NCBI RefSeq assembly: GCF_036373705.1
Contig: NC_089867.1
Span: 15,043,501-15,107,500 of the forward strand
Origin: Amia ocellicauda
Lineage: Eukaryota; Chordata; Actinopteri; Amiiformes; Amiidae
DNA: 64,000 nucleotides
Direction of reading: 5' to 3'
Below, one piece after another: positions 13,297-26,200 of this stretch. The notes below the pieces were generated by a model that was not told where the DNA came from, ran no database searches, and was given only the letters and a program-made list of their open reading frames with translations. Every line of letters starts with the position of its first letter. Position 1 is the first letter of the stretch. The translations under genes were made by a program, and so were the position numbers.

Positions 13297-16200
13297 CTAT
13301 TTCTGTATCTGGAAAATGAAGAGCCTCAGGTTAATGTTCTTGGCAGCCAGCAGTTTGTTGCACTCAACCGAGTCGATGATGGGCAGGGGCATGTAGTCAG
13401 TCTCGTTGGCATCGTTGCTGAAGACATAGTGATAGATGACGGGTTTGATCTTGACGTCGTCGTAGGGCCCCTTCAGCAGCAGGTAGGAGCACTCCAGCGC
13501 CGAGTTCACCTTGCTCTTCAGAATGAGCTGGAAGGAGAGGGTGCGCTTGCAGGACAGGTTGGGGTTGCGCTCCGAGTCGTTGACGCGAGCCTTCAACACC
13601 CAGGTCTGGTTGAGCACGGTAAAGCGTGGCGTCTCGTAGTACAGCCGCGTGATGAAGTCATCCGTCCGGTATGGCCGGAACTGCACCTCTGCATAACGGG
13701 AGACAGCAGGGGGACAGCAATCAAGACCAGTACCTACACTAACCAACTGTGTCAGGGGTACATAACAGCATGGCCTCCCTCCATCATTAGCACCTTAAGA
13801 CACTGGGGAAATGGTGGGAAACTGGTACAACAGTTAGAGTTAAGAGCTCAGGGTCAAATGAGAACATGAAGACACTTTGATCCTGCAAAACTGGAGTACT
13901 GTGCCCCTGCTCTGTGTTTGAGGAAAGGAATTACAAATGCAATATAGCAGACACAGCAGTGAATTATGCTTCCATCACATGGTCAGACCTTGTGACCATA
14001 AAAGGCTGTTTTTAGATCCACCTCTCCCATAAACAGCATACTTCGACAGGGACACAGACAAACAAGAGAAATGTACTGAAAAAGAACCTGTGAAGCCGAT
14101 CTTCTCAAAGCACAGCAGGCTGAATATGCTGTTGTAGAGCTGCATCTCCTTGCGGTGGGACTGGTCCATCTCATCCAGGATGCCCATCAGCTCATTGCCC
14201 GTCTTGGTGGGGTGGCAGCACTCTGCCTCGTGCACGGTCAGCTCGTGGAACGGGCCCTGCCAGGGACAGCCAATCCGTTTGTACTTGCACTGAGTTACCC
14301 TGTAGGGATAGACGTAGGGAGAGAGACAGAGTGAGGGTGAGGAGGAAAGGAGAGGGAGAGTAGGAGGAAAAAGAGAGACAGGCACATTTGGGCACACTCC
14401 GCAGTAACTGTTCAGCAGCAACTTACAACCTTGGTCCTGGAGAGTTATCAAGATACCTTGAGGTTTTTAAATATTTACATTTATGCTTACAATAATCGCT
14501 AAAGTCACTAATTGGTTTAATTAAATAGTGGAAGGAATGCTTCTTTGCAAACAAAACCAGGACCAATATTGAAAACCTGCCTCCGCAAATCTATATATGA
14601 AATATGAGTGAGATCGAGGAAGACAGTAACCTTGCACAGGAGGAAAGAGAGGCTGCAAGACCAAGGCTCTCTTCCTGACCTGTGTGGACAGTGTTGCTTA
14701 ACTGAAATGAGAAACAGACGGGGACAGAAGAGATGAAGATGGAGACGGAGAGGGAGAGAGAGAGAGAACAATTCAGGCATATAACCAGCATTTTAAATGA
14801 CATGTAGTCAGATTGAGAGCTGAGAGTAAAGGGAGAAACTTGATCAGTGCTTTTCAAATTTAGTCGTCGAGGTCCATCACACCTCTTTACTAATTATTTG
14901 GACTAATTCATATCTTAAATAATGCAGCTGAAGTCCTTTCCTAGGTGTAATTCAGGTGATGAGTTACAGACACCATCTAGGGCTAGACTTGAAGAACACT
15001 GTACTAGAATAGAGGTCTGCAAACCTGCTTCCACTTGAGCTTTCAATGAAGGACATAAATCAATCATATTATTGTGGACTCATTAAGTACAAATGAACAT
15101 GGTTTTCCTGGTCTCCCCTGACATAATCATTGGAAGGTACCTGACAAATACCCACAGGGCATGTGGTTCTCCAGGACCAGGGCTGCAGACCCTACAGTAG
15201 ACAAAACAGAGCAAGACTCAAGGTGGAGGTAGAAGTGGGGTTCCCTCTCACGGGGTCGTCTGTGGTGCCTAGACCTCACCTGTCCTGGCACTCCTCTTTC
15301 TGGTGCCTCTCCAGCACGCTGCGGGGGAACTGCTTGAGACAGAAGCCACACTCGCAGGGCAGCTCGCTCACGGCCTTCTCCACAGCCAGGTTGCGGCAGC
15401 AGAGGCTCTTGCTGATCTCGCAACGGCAGTTGGGGCAGGTGGCCTGCTCCTCCTTCAGCCGCGCATCCGCCAGCAGGTGGATGAAGCAGCCGGCACACAT
15501 CAAGTGCCCATTCGTGCACTACAAGGAACACAGGGCAGTGAGCACACTGCAGACACAGGCTCCCGTCTACTGTAGTATACACAAGACACGCGGACACACG
15601 GTTAGCGAGTGCTACAGTGACAAGCCCCTTTTTAGTGCTGTACACATACACACACACCCACCAACTACAGGCAGTGCAAAGTTTGGCAGAAAGTTAGCAG
15701 CCAACTGCACTGTGGAGACAAATTGCAGGCATGCACATACATACACACAATCCAACACACTGCTGATTGAGAAGAATAGCCACCAGACAGAGTGGTGAAT
15801 TCAGATCCTTACACAGACAATTTTTGCCAATAAAATAAAATATTCAAAGAGTTTATCTACTATATAACATTATTTCACAGTGTAAGTCATGCACTTGCAT
15901 TGAGCCGGCTGGGAAAAGGGTAGATGGTTTTCATCCCATACCATCTGGCCTTCCTAAGCTTTTTATAGGATGCACTTAGACCCTCACTGTTTGATAAATG
16001 ATATTTCTGCCAGTTCTACACTGCTCATCTTGACTGTCCTTCATCAGGGACTAGCAATCTGAGAGCAGGCCCTGCAATATTGCTGCAGCTGAAAGGGACG
16101 CAGTTCCAGACAAGTCTAAACCTTCACAACAGCTAACACAACAACAGGACCTTAGTTCAGGAAACATGTCGGGCAGGGGAGAGTGGACTGAACAACACAA

Positions 16201-19200
16201 TCTCGTTAATTTGAATATATGCTGAAGAAGGAATGATGGAATATTGCTAGAAATGCCCATAACTGTGTCAAAGCAACAGTCAGCAAGGGAAACAGAAAGG
16301 TGCACCAAAACACTGCAAAACAAAAACCTGAATCCTGTTCTGCTGGATAAATTATTAAATGTCAATTACTAAATACATCTTAATGCATCGATGACAGTCC
16401 ATATTATGCATTCAGAATACTGCTCTGTAATGCCTTCATGTCATTTTATACTAAGGCTTACTACGGTTTTCCTTTTATACAAATCGGCCACAAAATAAAA
16501 CCGAAAACACAAAATAACTCAGAATTTGAGTAAAGTCACCTCAAAATATTATGCTCCATTACAGCATCAAAGTAGCCCATTGACCGCAGCAATTAGACAT
16601 TATGAAGTGTAAGCATGGATATCCACCCTTTCATGAAAAAGCCCAGTACCAAAACTTAAATGATGAGGGAAAGAAAAAAATAATAATAATGAATACAATC
16701 TTCAATGGAGCTTTCCTGCAAATTCCACCAGTGAGCAGGAAGCTCAGCAATGAAGCTCTTTCTTCTGGATTCAGTTAGGCACATCCTTCTCTGGTAACTT
16801 GTTTTTGCAGGCTCGCCTCTTCCTAGTAAAGTGGAGGCCATTCAGAGAAACCTGGGGGCCAGCTGTCACAGCTGTAGTAAACACCAGTTGAGGAATGTGA
16901 GGAATCCCATGACTGAGAGGTTAACTGCTAGGGGCGGGGCTGTCCAAGTCAGCTGATTTCTATCATCAGTCACTCTCTACTGTGCAGTTTCTTTTTGTAG
17001 ACTAACTGTGCAGAATGGCTTACTTTCCTGGTTGAATTTGGGTCACAGAAAACATGGGTGTTATTAAAAGTCACAAGGCATAAGAGGAGAATTTTAAAAT
17101 AATCAGTTGATCATCAGGGAAACTGTGGACTGGCACCCTGTCCCTAAACTGGAGCAGTGAAGCACCACAGCTCTAAAGCACACAGCTTTCCTCTCCTGTC
17201 AGGTGACTGCTGTGTCAGCATGTGCTTCCCTGTGCATGTGACAGAGCTACGTCTTTGCAATATTCAAAATGCACACACATACAAAATGAAATGAATCTGT
17301 AGACGGAGAACACTCTACATATAAAAAAAATGTTTTTCTTTTTGTCAAGAGGTTGATTGGGACCTGTGTGATTGTGCATGTATAACATCACAAAGGGTTT
17401 TTCACCAGCGTACCCCACCCAAATCAGCAGCCACATGAAGAAAATTATGATTAAACAGTGCTTGTCAATTTTGAGGGTCAGCACTTCAGGATTATGACGA
17501 TTTAATAAGAGTGAAGAGGTTTGTTTTATTGTAGTATGACATTTATCAAATTCTGCTTCAAATCTCTAGAGCTTGCTGAGAAAGGAAGGGAGTTAAGAGT
17601 AGGGAGCGAGCCGGACAGCAAAATATCCCCACATAACAGCCACAATATCTTCTAAAGATAAACAAAGCCATTGTGTTTTCCATGGTTGTCCTTTACTGGA
17701 GCCCTTAAAAGGAAGCTCAGGATCAGGTGAACGTTATTCAATAGTTCTTGGGTGATATTCCTACCTACACGTTTCCTGCACTTTTTTTCCCCCAGGAAGT
17801 ATAATTTTATGGATTTCGTCTCCATTTGCACCACACCACTCTGTTAGCACAGAAAACAAAAAACATGTAACAACGGCTGATGAGAATGCTTACAACCATA
17901 CACACAGAGAGAAGGAAATGACATAGTGGGAAAGCTGTGCAAATGCAATGAATTATACTGCACTAGATAAAAGTTTTGACATCAGGGCAGGCTGGGGATG
18001 ACTGTGGAAGTGCAGACCTGGTGTACTGCTAACCCAGCGGTATTGTCTGCCAGAGCTCAGTGACAGCATGGTTAAAAAAAAAAAAAAAAAAAAAAGCCAG
18101 ACATGACAGACAAGGTTAATGGGACCCGATTACACAGATTGAACTGGTTCAATAGGAGGCTGCTATGCTTATGGGCTGCTGACTCCAGCGACTCGCATTA
18201 CTGTCGCAGGAAATGATAGGACTCCCAAGAACAAGCTGCTTTGTTAAAACACAGAACTGAGCAATGACCTGAACCACCATTTTCACGGTTAACTTCTTGC
18301 TCTAATTTATAGCCATCCTCCTGCACTTGTATATGAAAAAAGCAATTGAAACATTGCTTCATCTTCAGCTCCAGTGTCATCAGACTTAACCGATTGCCCA
18401 ATGTGATTAAATCTCTTCTTGCAGTTCCTTCCTGGAGCCCCGGCTGCCATTTCAAATTCTGAACAGAACTCGCCTAATGAAACTATATTTTAATAGCACT
18501 TCTTTCACTCCTACCTTTTGTGAAAATAAAATTTATACTCAGCCATAATTCATTTACACACCTGAAACTTTTAAGGGCTTTGAACCCAGACCAGCAATTT
18601 AGGTTCACCAGCTCCATGTAATTTCATTTTCAAAACTTGATGCTGGTTCCTTTTCAGCCGTGTGTTTTTACTTCACCGTACTGTAAGACGACTCTCAGTC
18701 CTGAGCGGAGATGCTATGCTGCTCAGCAGAAAAGGGCATGTCGATAAGACAAGAACTAGACTGACTGATCTGGCTCTCGGTTCTCGTCGTAAACACACCA
18801 GAAAATGTCCTCACGATACGTCTCAGCCTGCATCGTTCAGGAGATGGACACTGCGAATGGCCAGGCCTGGGCACAGTACAGTCTGTGGATCAGTGTCCAG
18901 TTCAGGCCCATTGGAGGGCTCAGAATGCACAGGGTTAAACATTAACTCTCCTTGAGCTGCCACATGTTTTTTACATTGTAAATGGCTTACAACACATTCA
19001 TGAAATGTCATGCCTGCCTAGTCACAAGGCTTATATTTCCATACAAATCCTAGTGTGCACCTTACAGCTGGATCCTGGGCTCTAAAATGCAACTGTTTGG
19101 GCCTCTTTGACAGTAATACTCCTGCATGTCACTCTAATGACAACAGCAACATGCATACAAATAACAGAACTGTGGTATTAGTTACACATAAAGGTCCTAA

Positions 19201-20686
19201 GGTATGAGCAGGTTAAAACACAGTTGTTTTGTGACAGAGCCAGGGATTTTAGATAAAACCAGCAAGGCGATAAGTGTGCATTAAGGGAAGACATCATATT
19301 TTTAATTGAATCACAGACATGAGAAGATAGTGTAGGGATATCTATACAACAAGCGAGTTAAGCATTATTCTGCTCACAATAGGGATCTCCACCACTGGGA
19401 AACCATGAATAGCTCGCCTGCAGTCCCAGCCAATTGATTTAGGATTATTGAGATCAGTGATCAGAGCCATCAGAGACTGGTGTTTAAATTTGGTTGAGAA
19501 GGGTCACCTCCAGAGAACACTGGGCATGCCCTGGACAGTGCAGGACAGCCTAACCTACTGCCCTGCACACCTGAACAGGCAACACCCCTCTGCTTTAAGG
19601 AGACAGTGCAGGGGGGGACACAAGCACTGGGATATGCCCATTCCCTTTAAACAGGAATACAAATACACTGCAGTTTTGCATTTTTATTTATCAACATATT
19701 CTCCTCATACCAGTCAATCTTTCCTAAACTGCCCCCCCCCCCTATGTAGATTGAACCACATTAATATAGTATACTATCCTTATTTTCATTATTGTTCAGA
19801 CCCTCGTCCCCAGCCCTATTCTCAATAACTCCGTTTGGGATATGTACGTTGTAGTAACAGCACAGCCTGGGCTGCATGCACCGTCACTAAATATAGGTCT
19901 GATTCTTGCTGTATTGTGCAATTTCGTGCACAGATGCACAGCGTGGAGAAAGACAGCAGGTGGAGGCGACTCGGAGATATTATAACGTGTCATTGTGTAA
20001 TGGCGTTGGAGGTTCTCATCTTACCTGTTGAAAGGTGGCATGGTGGATGGGGCCTCATTTTGTAACACTGGTACCATCTCAATATTACCAAACGGTACTT
20101 TTTTTCCGCCCTGCAACTCGGCAGGACATGTTGGGCAAGCCCGAGCATGCACACACTGCAGAGCTCAGCACAGCCTTTGCCTGATGGGCTTTAACGGTGC
20201 GTCGCATATTATAAGCATAGGATGTTGAAATGTCATACAACGATCCGCTAGAGAATTATAATTGAGCATGCACCCCTCCATCTCCCCAGGTCACACCCTG
20301 TGACGTTAATAAAAAGGTGATGTCTAGCATCTGCAAATGCCTTTGTGGCCATGTCTTTATGTCTTAATTTTTACCTGGTAGACGGAGGCTTTGGGTAGGT
20401 CGAGGCACACGGTGCAGCACAGCACAGAGTACAGTCTCTCCTCCAGCTTCCCTGCCTCGCCTTCCTGTAGTCGCACCCGCTTCTTGGGCGGCGCGTCCGG
20501 ATCAGCCTCGGGCCCGGGTCCCTCCCTCCGCACGCCAGGCTCGTCCTGTCCCACCGGCAGCCCCTGTCCCCCAGCCCCCGGTTCCAGGCCGGCGCCCACC
20601 GCCCCGACACCAAGCCCGGCCGTGGAGGAGCCCGGGGCAGCGGCTGCCGCGACCCCCACCTCCCCTCTTTCCTCCAAAGACGACAT
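13297..20686 (-). CDS. zftraf1: ZFTRAF1 / CYHR1, RING and TRAF-type zinc-finger protein (four coding exons)
   Basis: Minus-strand exons 20686-20375, 15518-15280, 14299-14088 and 13688-13297 (312+239+212+392 bp) join in frame to 384 residues. The first 80 residues are Ala/Gly/Pro-rich with a basic PPKKRVRL patch. A C3HC4 RING follows: Cys91, Cys94, Cys105, His109, Cys112, Cys115, Cys132, Cys135, split exactly before Cys105 by the 4.9 kb first intron. Next come a TRAF-type zinc-finger region ([21 protein letters not shown]) and a conserved C-terminal TRAF/MATH-like domain ending [10 protein letters not shown]. The sequence from the RING onward is very close to what I remember of mammalian CYHR1. 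RING proteins of this type are ubiquitin-ligase-like; a substrate cannot be inferred here. The gene diverges from TONSL, the same neighbour as in other vertebrates. Polyadenylation site not fixed. Confidence 0.95.
14300..15279 (-). other. zftraf1: ZFTRAF1 intron 2
   Basis: Purine-rich tract near 14310-14380 and GA repeats near 14740-14770. Contains a probable hAT-type short element at 14845-15001; otherwise no feature. Confidence 0.6.
14845..15001. mobile_element. Probable hAT-type MITE
   Basis: 157 bp bounded by CAGTGCTTTTCAA and, inverted, CAGTGTTCTTCAAG, the CAGNG-start typical of hAT termini. The flanking 8-mers do not form a clear duplication, so this is a tentative call. Confidence 0.45.
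15519..20374 (-). other. zftraf1: ZFTRAF1 intron 1 (4.9 kb)
   Basis: Separates the first two cysteines of the RING from the rest. Contains an A(22) tract at about 18070-18092 and no other exon I can support. Bases 16787-17568 recur almost unchanged at 43210-43990, next to the rearranged TONSL copy. Confidence 0.8.
16787..17568 (+). repeat. Duplicated segment (parent copy) of ZFTRAF1 intron 1
   Basis: Begins TTCTCTGGTAACTTG and ends CAAATCTCTA; the same 780 bp appears at 43210-43990 with only a few substitutions and a one-base difference in an A-run. In the copy the sequence then jumps to TONSL intron 6. An 89-residue open frame shared by both copies (minus strand) is not supported as a gene. 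Confidence 0.9.
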
Positions 20687-21480
20687 AGGGGAGTCCGGAG
20701 GGTTGCCTGTGCCCGTCAGTCCGTGCCTCTCTGTCTGTCTGTCTGTCTGTCCGAGGTGGGCCGCTGCTGGTGCGCCGAGTTTATGTGCAGGCCTGCGTAA
20801 TAACTACTGCTGTTATTGTTTCTTATAATATTAATAATAACAATAATAATATAGGTGTATTATAGCTGTGCAATCAGGACAAAGTCTACCTATGTGCTCT
20901 AGTAACGTCTAGTGCAATATATTCATGCTATTGTCTATTTATGAGCAAACTTTACATTTTCTCAATATTATAAAATTATATATCAATATATTTATGTTTT
21001 TGCTTCAGCTGGAAACAAAATAGCCCCAGCGAGCTGGACGGTGCGTCCTGTTCAGTGACTGACAGCGCTCGGTCTGCGGTGCAGCGCCGCCCCGGCTCAG
21101 CGCATCGATCCCCGCTCGTCTCCACAAACAACCCCCGCCGAGCTGCCCTGGACCCGATCCGTTCCCAGCTCCTGTCTCTAGCACGACTCGGCTTGACATC
21201 GACTCCTGGACCGCACAGCCATCTTTGTTTTTCTTCTGTTCGTCTCCTCCTCTCCCCGAGACTCTACTGCGTCCTCCAATCAGATCGCTGATTGCTCAGC
21301 CAGGGTCACAGCTGCGGCCAATCGGATTCGCCGTTGTGGACAGGCCGCGGGTATGTTGCCAGTACTCGCCGTGGCTTCGCTTGCCAGGGCTCCGCGCCGT
21401 CGCTGATTGGCTGTAGCTGTTTTGTTGTGTATAATCAGGTGACGGTGCTCTTTAAAGGGACAGGCGTAGCGCATGCGCAG
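20687..21480 (-). promoter_or_regulatory. zftraf1: GC-rich promoter / 5' UTR region of ZFTRAF1
   Basis: CpG-rich DNA continues from exon 1 upstream to about 21.5 kb. CCAAT motifs lie at about 21277 (CCAATCAG) and 21318 (CCAATCGG), and an inverted one near 21404 (GATTGG). No TATA box is seen. A CCAAT/CpG-island promoter for a broadly expressed gene is the natural reading; the transcription start was not located. Confidence 0.5.
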
Positions 21481-21900
21481 TGCTGCTCTGCGGGTCAGTG
21501 GAAGCAGCCCAGTAAGGTGACTGGGAAACACGAGCTGCGACAAGAGAAGAAGCACGTCATTGCTGGGCGTCGCCGTGGCAACCGGCACACACCGGATTAC
21601 AGTGCGCAAATGCAGCCCAGAAACGTGTCAGTGCATATAAGCATGCATTGCCTTTGTTAAAGCAAATGCCAACATATGATGATAGCAGACTGACTGCTAT
21701 AATCCACCATCAGCATAATATAATTACTGTGTGCGTCCTGTACCCTTTGGCGACTTAAAGCTATTAAGCAGCTTTTGATAATGGGATGACTGTTCACACA
21801 ATGTAATATTAAATTAAACGAAATCAATAGTAGAACCAAAATAGTACACAATAGAGAAAAGCCTGTCATAATTAGACAGCACAGGCTTTTAGTTTACAAG

Positions 21901-21903
<3 letters not shown>

Positions 21904-21940
<37 letters not shown>
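21904..21940. repeat. (TA)n microsatellite
   Basis: Uninterrupted AT dinucleotide run. Confidence 0.9.
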
Positions 21941-21943
<3 letters not shown>

Positions 21944-22186
21944 TAGGAGATGAATATGCTCGCGTCACAGACACACCAGGCGTGCACATTTGTGAATAGT
22001 ATATTTATTAGAAACATACTACAGAGACTGCACTGGATATGAGCCCTTGTGAATTCGACTGCATGGAGAATTTGGGAAATACACGATTTAATCAAGAATA
22101 CAGACTTAGTGCTGCTGCAGGAAGCTTTGTATGTCACAGTATTGGACCTCACAGAGTATGGGGGAGATATGTGCGGGTCTGCGAAA

Positions 22187-22189
<3 letters not shown>

Positions 22190-22219
<30 letters not shown>
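22190..22219. repeat. (GAT)n microsatellite
   Basis: About ten GAT triplets in the spacer between ZFTRAF1 and TONSL. Confidence 0.9.
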
Positions 22220-22869
22220 TACATGATCTCTTCTCATGATGTTAAAATACTGCACGCAACCAACAGCATTGTGCCTCGGGTGAAGAGGTGAGGGTGTGTA
22301 GCTGCCATCTGTCAGTTTACTGTTCCTTCACAGGGAGCAGGAGACGCCTGTGCCGCAATTACCTAATTGAATGCGCTGCAGGAATGAAAACCAGCAGACA
22401 CTGCCTCCACCCATTTGATCAGTAATTTCATGTTTAGTTTCATACCTATGCACGTACCGTGGCTCTGCTTTCCCACGGCCTGTTTTATATTGTACCCCTG
22501 GTTCTTCCCGGTATTATGTGAACATTTGGATGGGATAGAAATGAGATGCTCACGTTTTGTTTGGGTTCCACTACCAGTCTGAGCTGTCAGTCACTCTAAG
22601 TTGCCTAGCTACCGGAATTATGAATGGAGCCTGTGTTGACGGAGGATACCAATCGGATTAAACTTCATACAAACATATCTCTTCCGACCACACACTCATT
22701 TCAGCGTTAGTAAATTAATACATTATTAGTAACCAATACCATACTTTACAAATCCTTACTTCCCCTCAAGTAAGGCAATACAATAAAAAAAATCACTTAT
22801 TTGACAGAGCGTAACCTAACCCCTGTTATTTGCTTATGTATGGACTAATCCAACGAGTGATGTCATTAC

Positions 22870-23257
22870 ATTTGATTGGCGTCTGTTTTACCCATTGACA
22901 TTCGTCCTCTGCTTCTATTTGATGAGGCAGAAGGCGGGGCTAGTGACGGTTAGCTTCCGGGGAAAGGATCTCGCCAATCAGAGAGCTGCAAAAAGCAATT
23001 GGTCAGCCTGCTTCAGCACAGCCAATGGGAGTGCTCGAGAGGCGGGGCTTGTGACTGCGCGGTTTATTGTGAAGAAGAATGGAGGACGCGGTACGAGGGC
23101 AGGTTTCACAGTGTAGTGCTTAATCTGGACAGTGATCGGGGGCGAATTAAAGCCCTAATTCATGAAATCAACACACGCAACCGATGATTGAGCGGCGGAA
23201 GCAGAGCAGTTATTTTCTGGGTGTTGTATTCTTTACCCGGAGGCTGGCCCGGACAGG
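22870..23257 (+). promoter_or_regulatory. tonsl: TATA-less TONSL promoter with CCAAT and GC boxes
   Basis: Within 390 bp of the start codon there are inverted CCAAT (GATTGG, 22873), CGCCAATCAG (about 22972), AGCCAATGGG (about 23019), and two GC boxes inside a repeated motif GGCGGGGCTAGTGAC (about 22935) and GGCGGGGCTTGTGAC (about 23042). NF-Y plus Sp1-type sites without TATA are usual for S-phase genes such as replication-repair factors. Function is inferred from the motifs only. Confidence 0.5.
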
Positions 23258-26200
23258 ATGAGCTCGTCGCGGGAGATCAAGCGTAAGTGAGTCGGCCGGG
23301 CTGCTGGTAGGTCTAGAAGTAGTTATGACCTCATCAGAGGCCGGGGCAGGACAGGGGTGTGCATCCCTGCTCCAGCAGATCCACAGGTCTTGTCATACAT
23401 GCTATTATAGCGCGATTTATACTTTCTTCTGTCCTGCGAATGCAACAGACTCGATGTGAACGGGCCGTGAACCAGGAGCATCTGGGAGAGGTTGTGTGCG
23501 GACTGCAGTGTGTCTGTAGCTCTGAGTCCGCTTGGAAAATGTGTCGTCGGTTTCAGATGACATCGGAGCTGCTAGGTTTCAGTGCAGGGTGTATCAGCTG
23601 ATCTGATCAGCTGTGCATGGTCCATTCACCTTCCTCTGTCCTCATTGGCCCTGTATCTTCTTAGTGGTTTGTTTTGAACACATCCCATGTTTGTATTTCA
23701 GTATTTGTTTATCTATTAAATCCCAAAGTGCGAATGATTTGCAGCATGATGCAAACAACAACATACAGCACGCAATGCAATTCCAACATCAGCAAACACA
23801 TTAAGCACAAAAAGCAAACAAAGCATCCTCAAGTTTGTAAAAAGTGCATAATAATAAAAAGTACTGATGCTATCCATAATGCAGTCCATTTAACAAATTG
23901 ATGGCTGAGGGAATGTATGAATACTTATACCTATTGGTCTTGATCTTTGGCATCCTGAATCGGATACCAGAGGGGAAGGTAATAAACTTTAAATGTAGGA
24001 GATGTTCACCGTCAGAACAAATGACCTGATCTTTCCCTAGAGCCTGTCTATTAAACAGTTCAGGCAAGTATGCCAGATTGTCGCACTGACAATTCGATAC
24101 AGTGCATTTTTATGCCTCACTCCAAGATTCACAAACCAACAAATCACACTACAGACTCAATAAAGGCCCTTTGAAACATAATCATAATAGTTTTGTCAAC
24201 ATCAGAAGACCTCAGCTTTCTCAGACAGAACCATCATTGTTGTCGTCCCTTCTTACACAATGCCTCAGCATTCAACTTACTGTCTCTTCAGAGCTACAGA
24301 AAGCCAAGACTAAAGCACAGAGCTGCAACAACCTGAGAGAGGAGGCCAACCTGTGCAATCAGCTGGGCGAGGTGCTGGCCAGGAATGGTGAGTGAGAGAG
24401 AGAGAGTGTGTGTGTGTGTGTGTGTGTGTTTGTGTGTGTGAGGGCAGCAATACGCATGAGAAGACTGCCAGTGTGACTGTGGCAATACACGAATGCCAGT
24501 CAGATGGACGTACATTCACCTCTGCGTGTGAGTGACAGTGATGTCAATGAGATTGTTGGTGATGTCACTCTCTCCCCAGGCGATTTCCAGGCAGCCATCG
24601 AGGAGCACCGTCAGGAGCTGGCGCTGTCCGAGGCTCTGCGCGACGTGATTGGCTGTGCTGTGGCCAATCGTAAGATCGGAGAGTGCTTTGCAGAGCTGGG
24701 CAACATTGAGGCGGCGCTCAAGGTGAGAGAGCAGGTTGCTGAGGGTACAGCACATACTCGAGCCCTGCAGCTCTGACATCACAACACTGAGAATAGAGTG
24801 TAGACAGTAGAGCAGTGTCGGTTATTGAGTGAGTCAGTCTGTCACTCTTGTATGCCCTGAATCACGATCCTGCTACGTCCTTTCCCCCCTCCCTCAGCAC
24901 CAGCGCTGTCACCTGGCTCTGGCTCGCTCAGTCAACGACGCGGCGGAGGAGCAAAGGGCCTTGGCCACCATTGGCCGCACATTCCTTTTCCGCTTTGAGT
25001 CGGACCAATCACAGGAGAGCCTGCTCCAAGCGGAGGAAGCCTTCAAGGACAGCCTGGCCATCGTGGATGAGCGGCTGGAGGGTGAGAAGCACTTCTGCCA
25101 CGTTCCCTGGTTACACACTCACTCTCACACTCACACACCCCGTGTCCGTGTATAGGGCAGTGTTGTGAATGTCTGTCTGCCCCCAGGTGCAGTGCCCGCG
25201 AGGGAGCTCAGTGAGATGCGGGCTCGGCTCTACCTGAACCTGGGCTTCGTGTGCGATGCCCGCAAGGACCCCCAGCTCTGCAGTGACTTCATTCGGCGCA
25301 GTGTCTACATCGCAGAGTGAGGACTCCTGTCTGATTGTCTGTCTCCCTCCTCTTCTCTCTTGCTATTCACTCTCTGTCTCTCACCCCGTGTCTGTCTTCC
25401 ATGTCGGCCTGAAATCGCTCATAGACCCATAATGTCAGTGACCCTAAAAGAACCTCTTCTTTAGCTGGTTATTAATGTATTTATTTAGTTTGTAAAGGAT
25501 CCTGGAAAACTGCACTCAACAACATGGTCTGAACTGTCCCTCTGTCCCTCTGTGTAGGAAGAACCAGCTGCTGGAGGACCTGTACCGTGCAAACTTCAAC
25601 CTGGGCAGCATCCACTTCCGTAACGGTCAGCTGTCGCGGGCGGTACGCTGTCTGGAGCAGGCCAAGGACTGCGCCCGCAAGATGAAGGACAAGTATAGCG
25701 AGAGCGAGTGCTACCACAGCATTGGACAGGTACCCCTCCAGAGTTGGCACAGCTGTCATAAGTGATATTATGTATTGTCTGTGCAGGTGATGCTTTTATC
25801 CAAGCAGAAAGGAAGCTGTGTTCAGCAAAATAGCTATTAACTAAAAAGTGAAACGGAGTTAAACAATAAAAGTAAAGACTGCATAATGCATATGATACAC
25901 AGTGATTCAAAAAGTACTGTTTTGTAGAACTGGAGTGTGTGTGTGGAGCGTGCGTGTGTGTGTGTGGAGCGCGTGTGTGTGTGGAGCACGTGTGTGTGTG
26001 GAGCACGTGTGTGTGGAGCGTGTGGTGTGTGTGTGTGGAGCGCGTGTGTGTGTGGAGCGCGTGTGTTTGTAGGGGTTGACTGTGTCTGTATGTCCAGGTG
26101 CTGCTGTGTCTGGGTGACTTTGTGGCGGCGCGGCGCTCTCTGAAGAAGGCGTACAAACTGGGCTCCCAGCAGGCGGCAGACAGGGAGGCCGTGAAGAGGA

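Larger units (their letters stand above)
21481..22869. other. Intergenic spacer between divergent ZFTRAF1 and TONSL
   Basis: Contains a (TA)n microsatellite (21904-21940) and a (GAT)n microsatellite (22190-22219). The poly-Asp or poly-Met open frames over the GAT run are repeat artefacts. No gene seen. Confidence 0.6.

Noticed and set aside
15163..15798. 211-codon plus-strand open frame
   Set aside because: Antisense to ZFTRAF1 exon 2 and intron; GC-rich coding strand leaves few antisense stops.
17215..17484. 89-codon minus-strand open frame with a hydrophobic start, present also at 43670-43906
   Set aside because: Its conservation only reflects the recent duplication of intron DNA; the two copies differ in length because of a frameshift in the A-run.
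20391..20828. 145-codon Ser/Pro-rich plus-strand open frame
   Set aside because: Antisense to ZFTRAF1 exon 1 in a CpG-rich region.
22039..22291. Open frames with poly-Asp or poly-Met
   Set aside because: Produced by the (GAT)n microsatellite.
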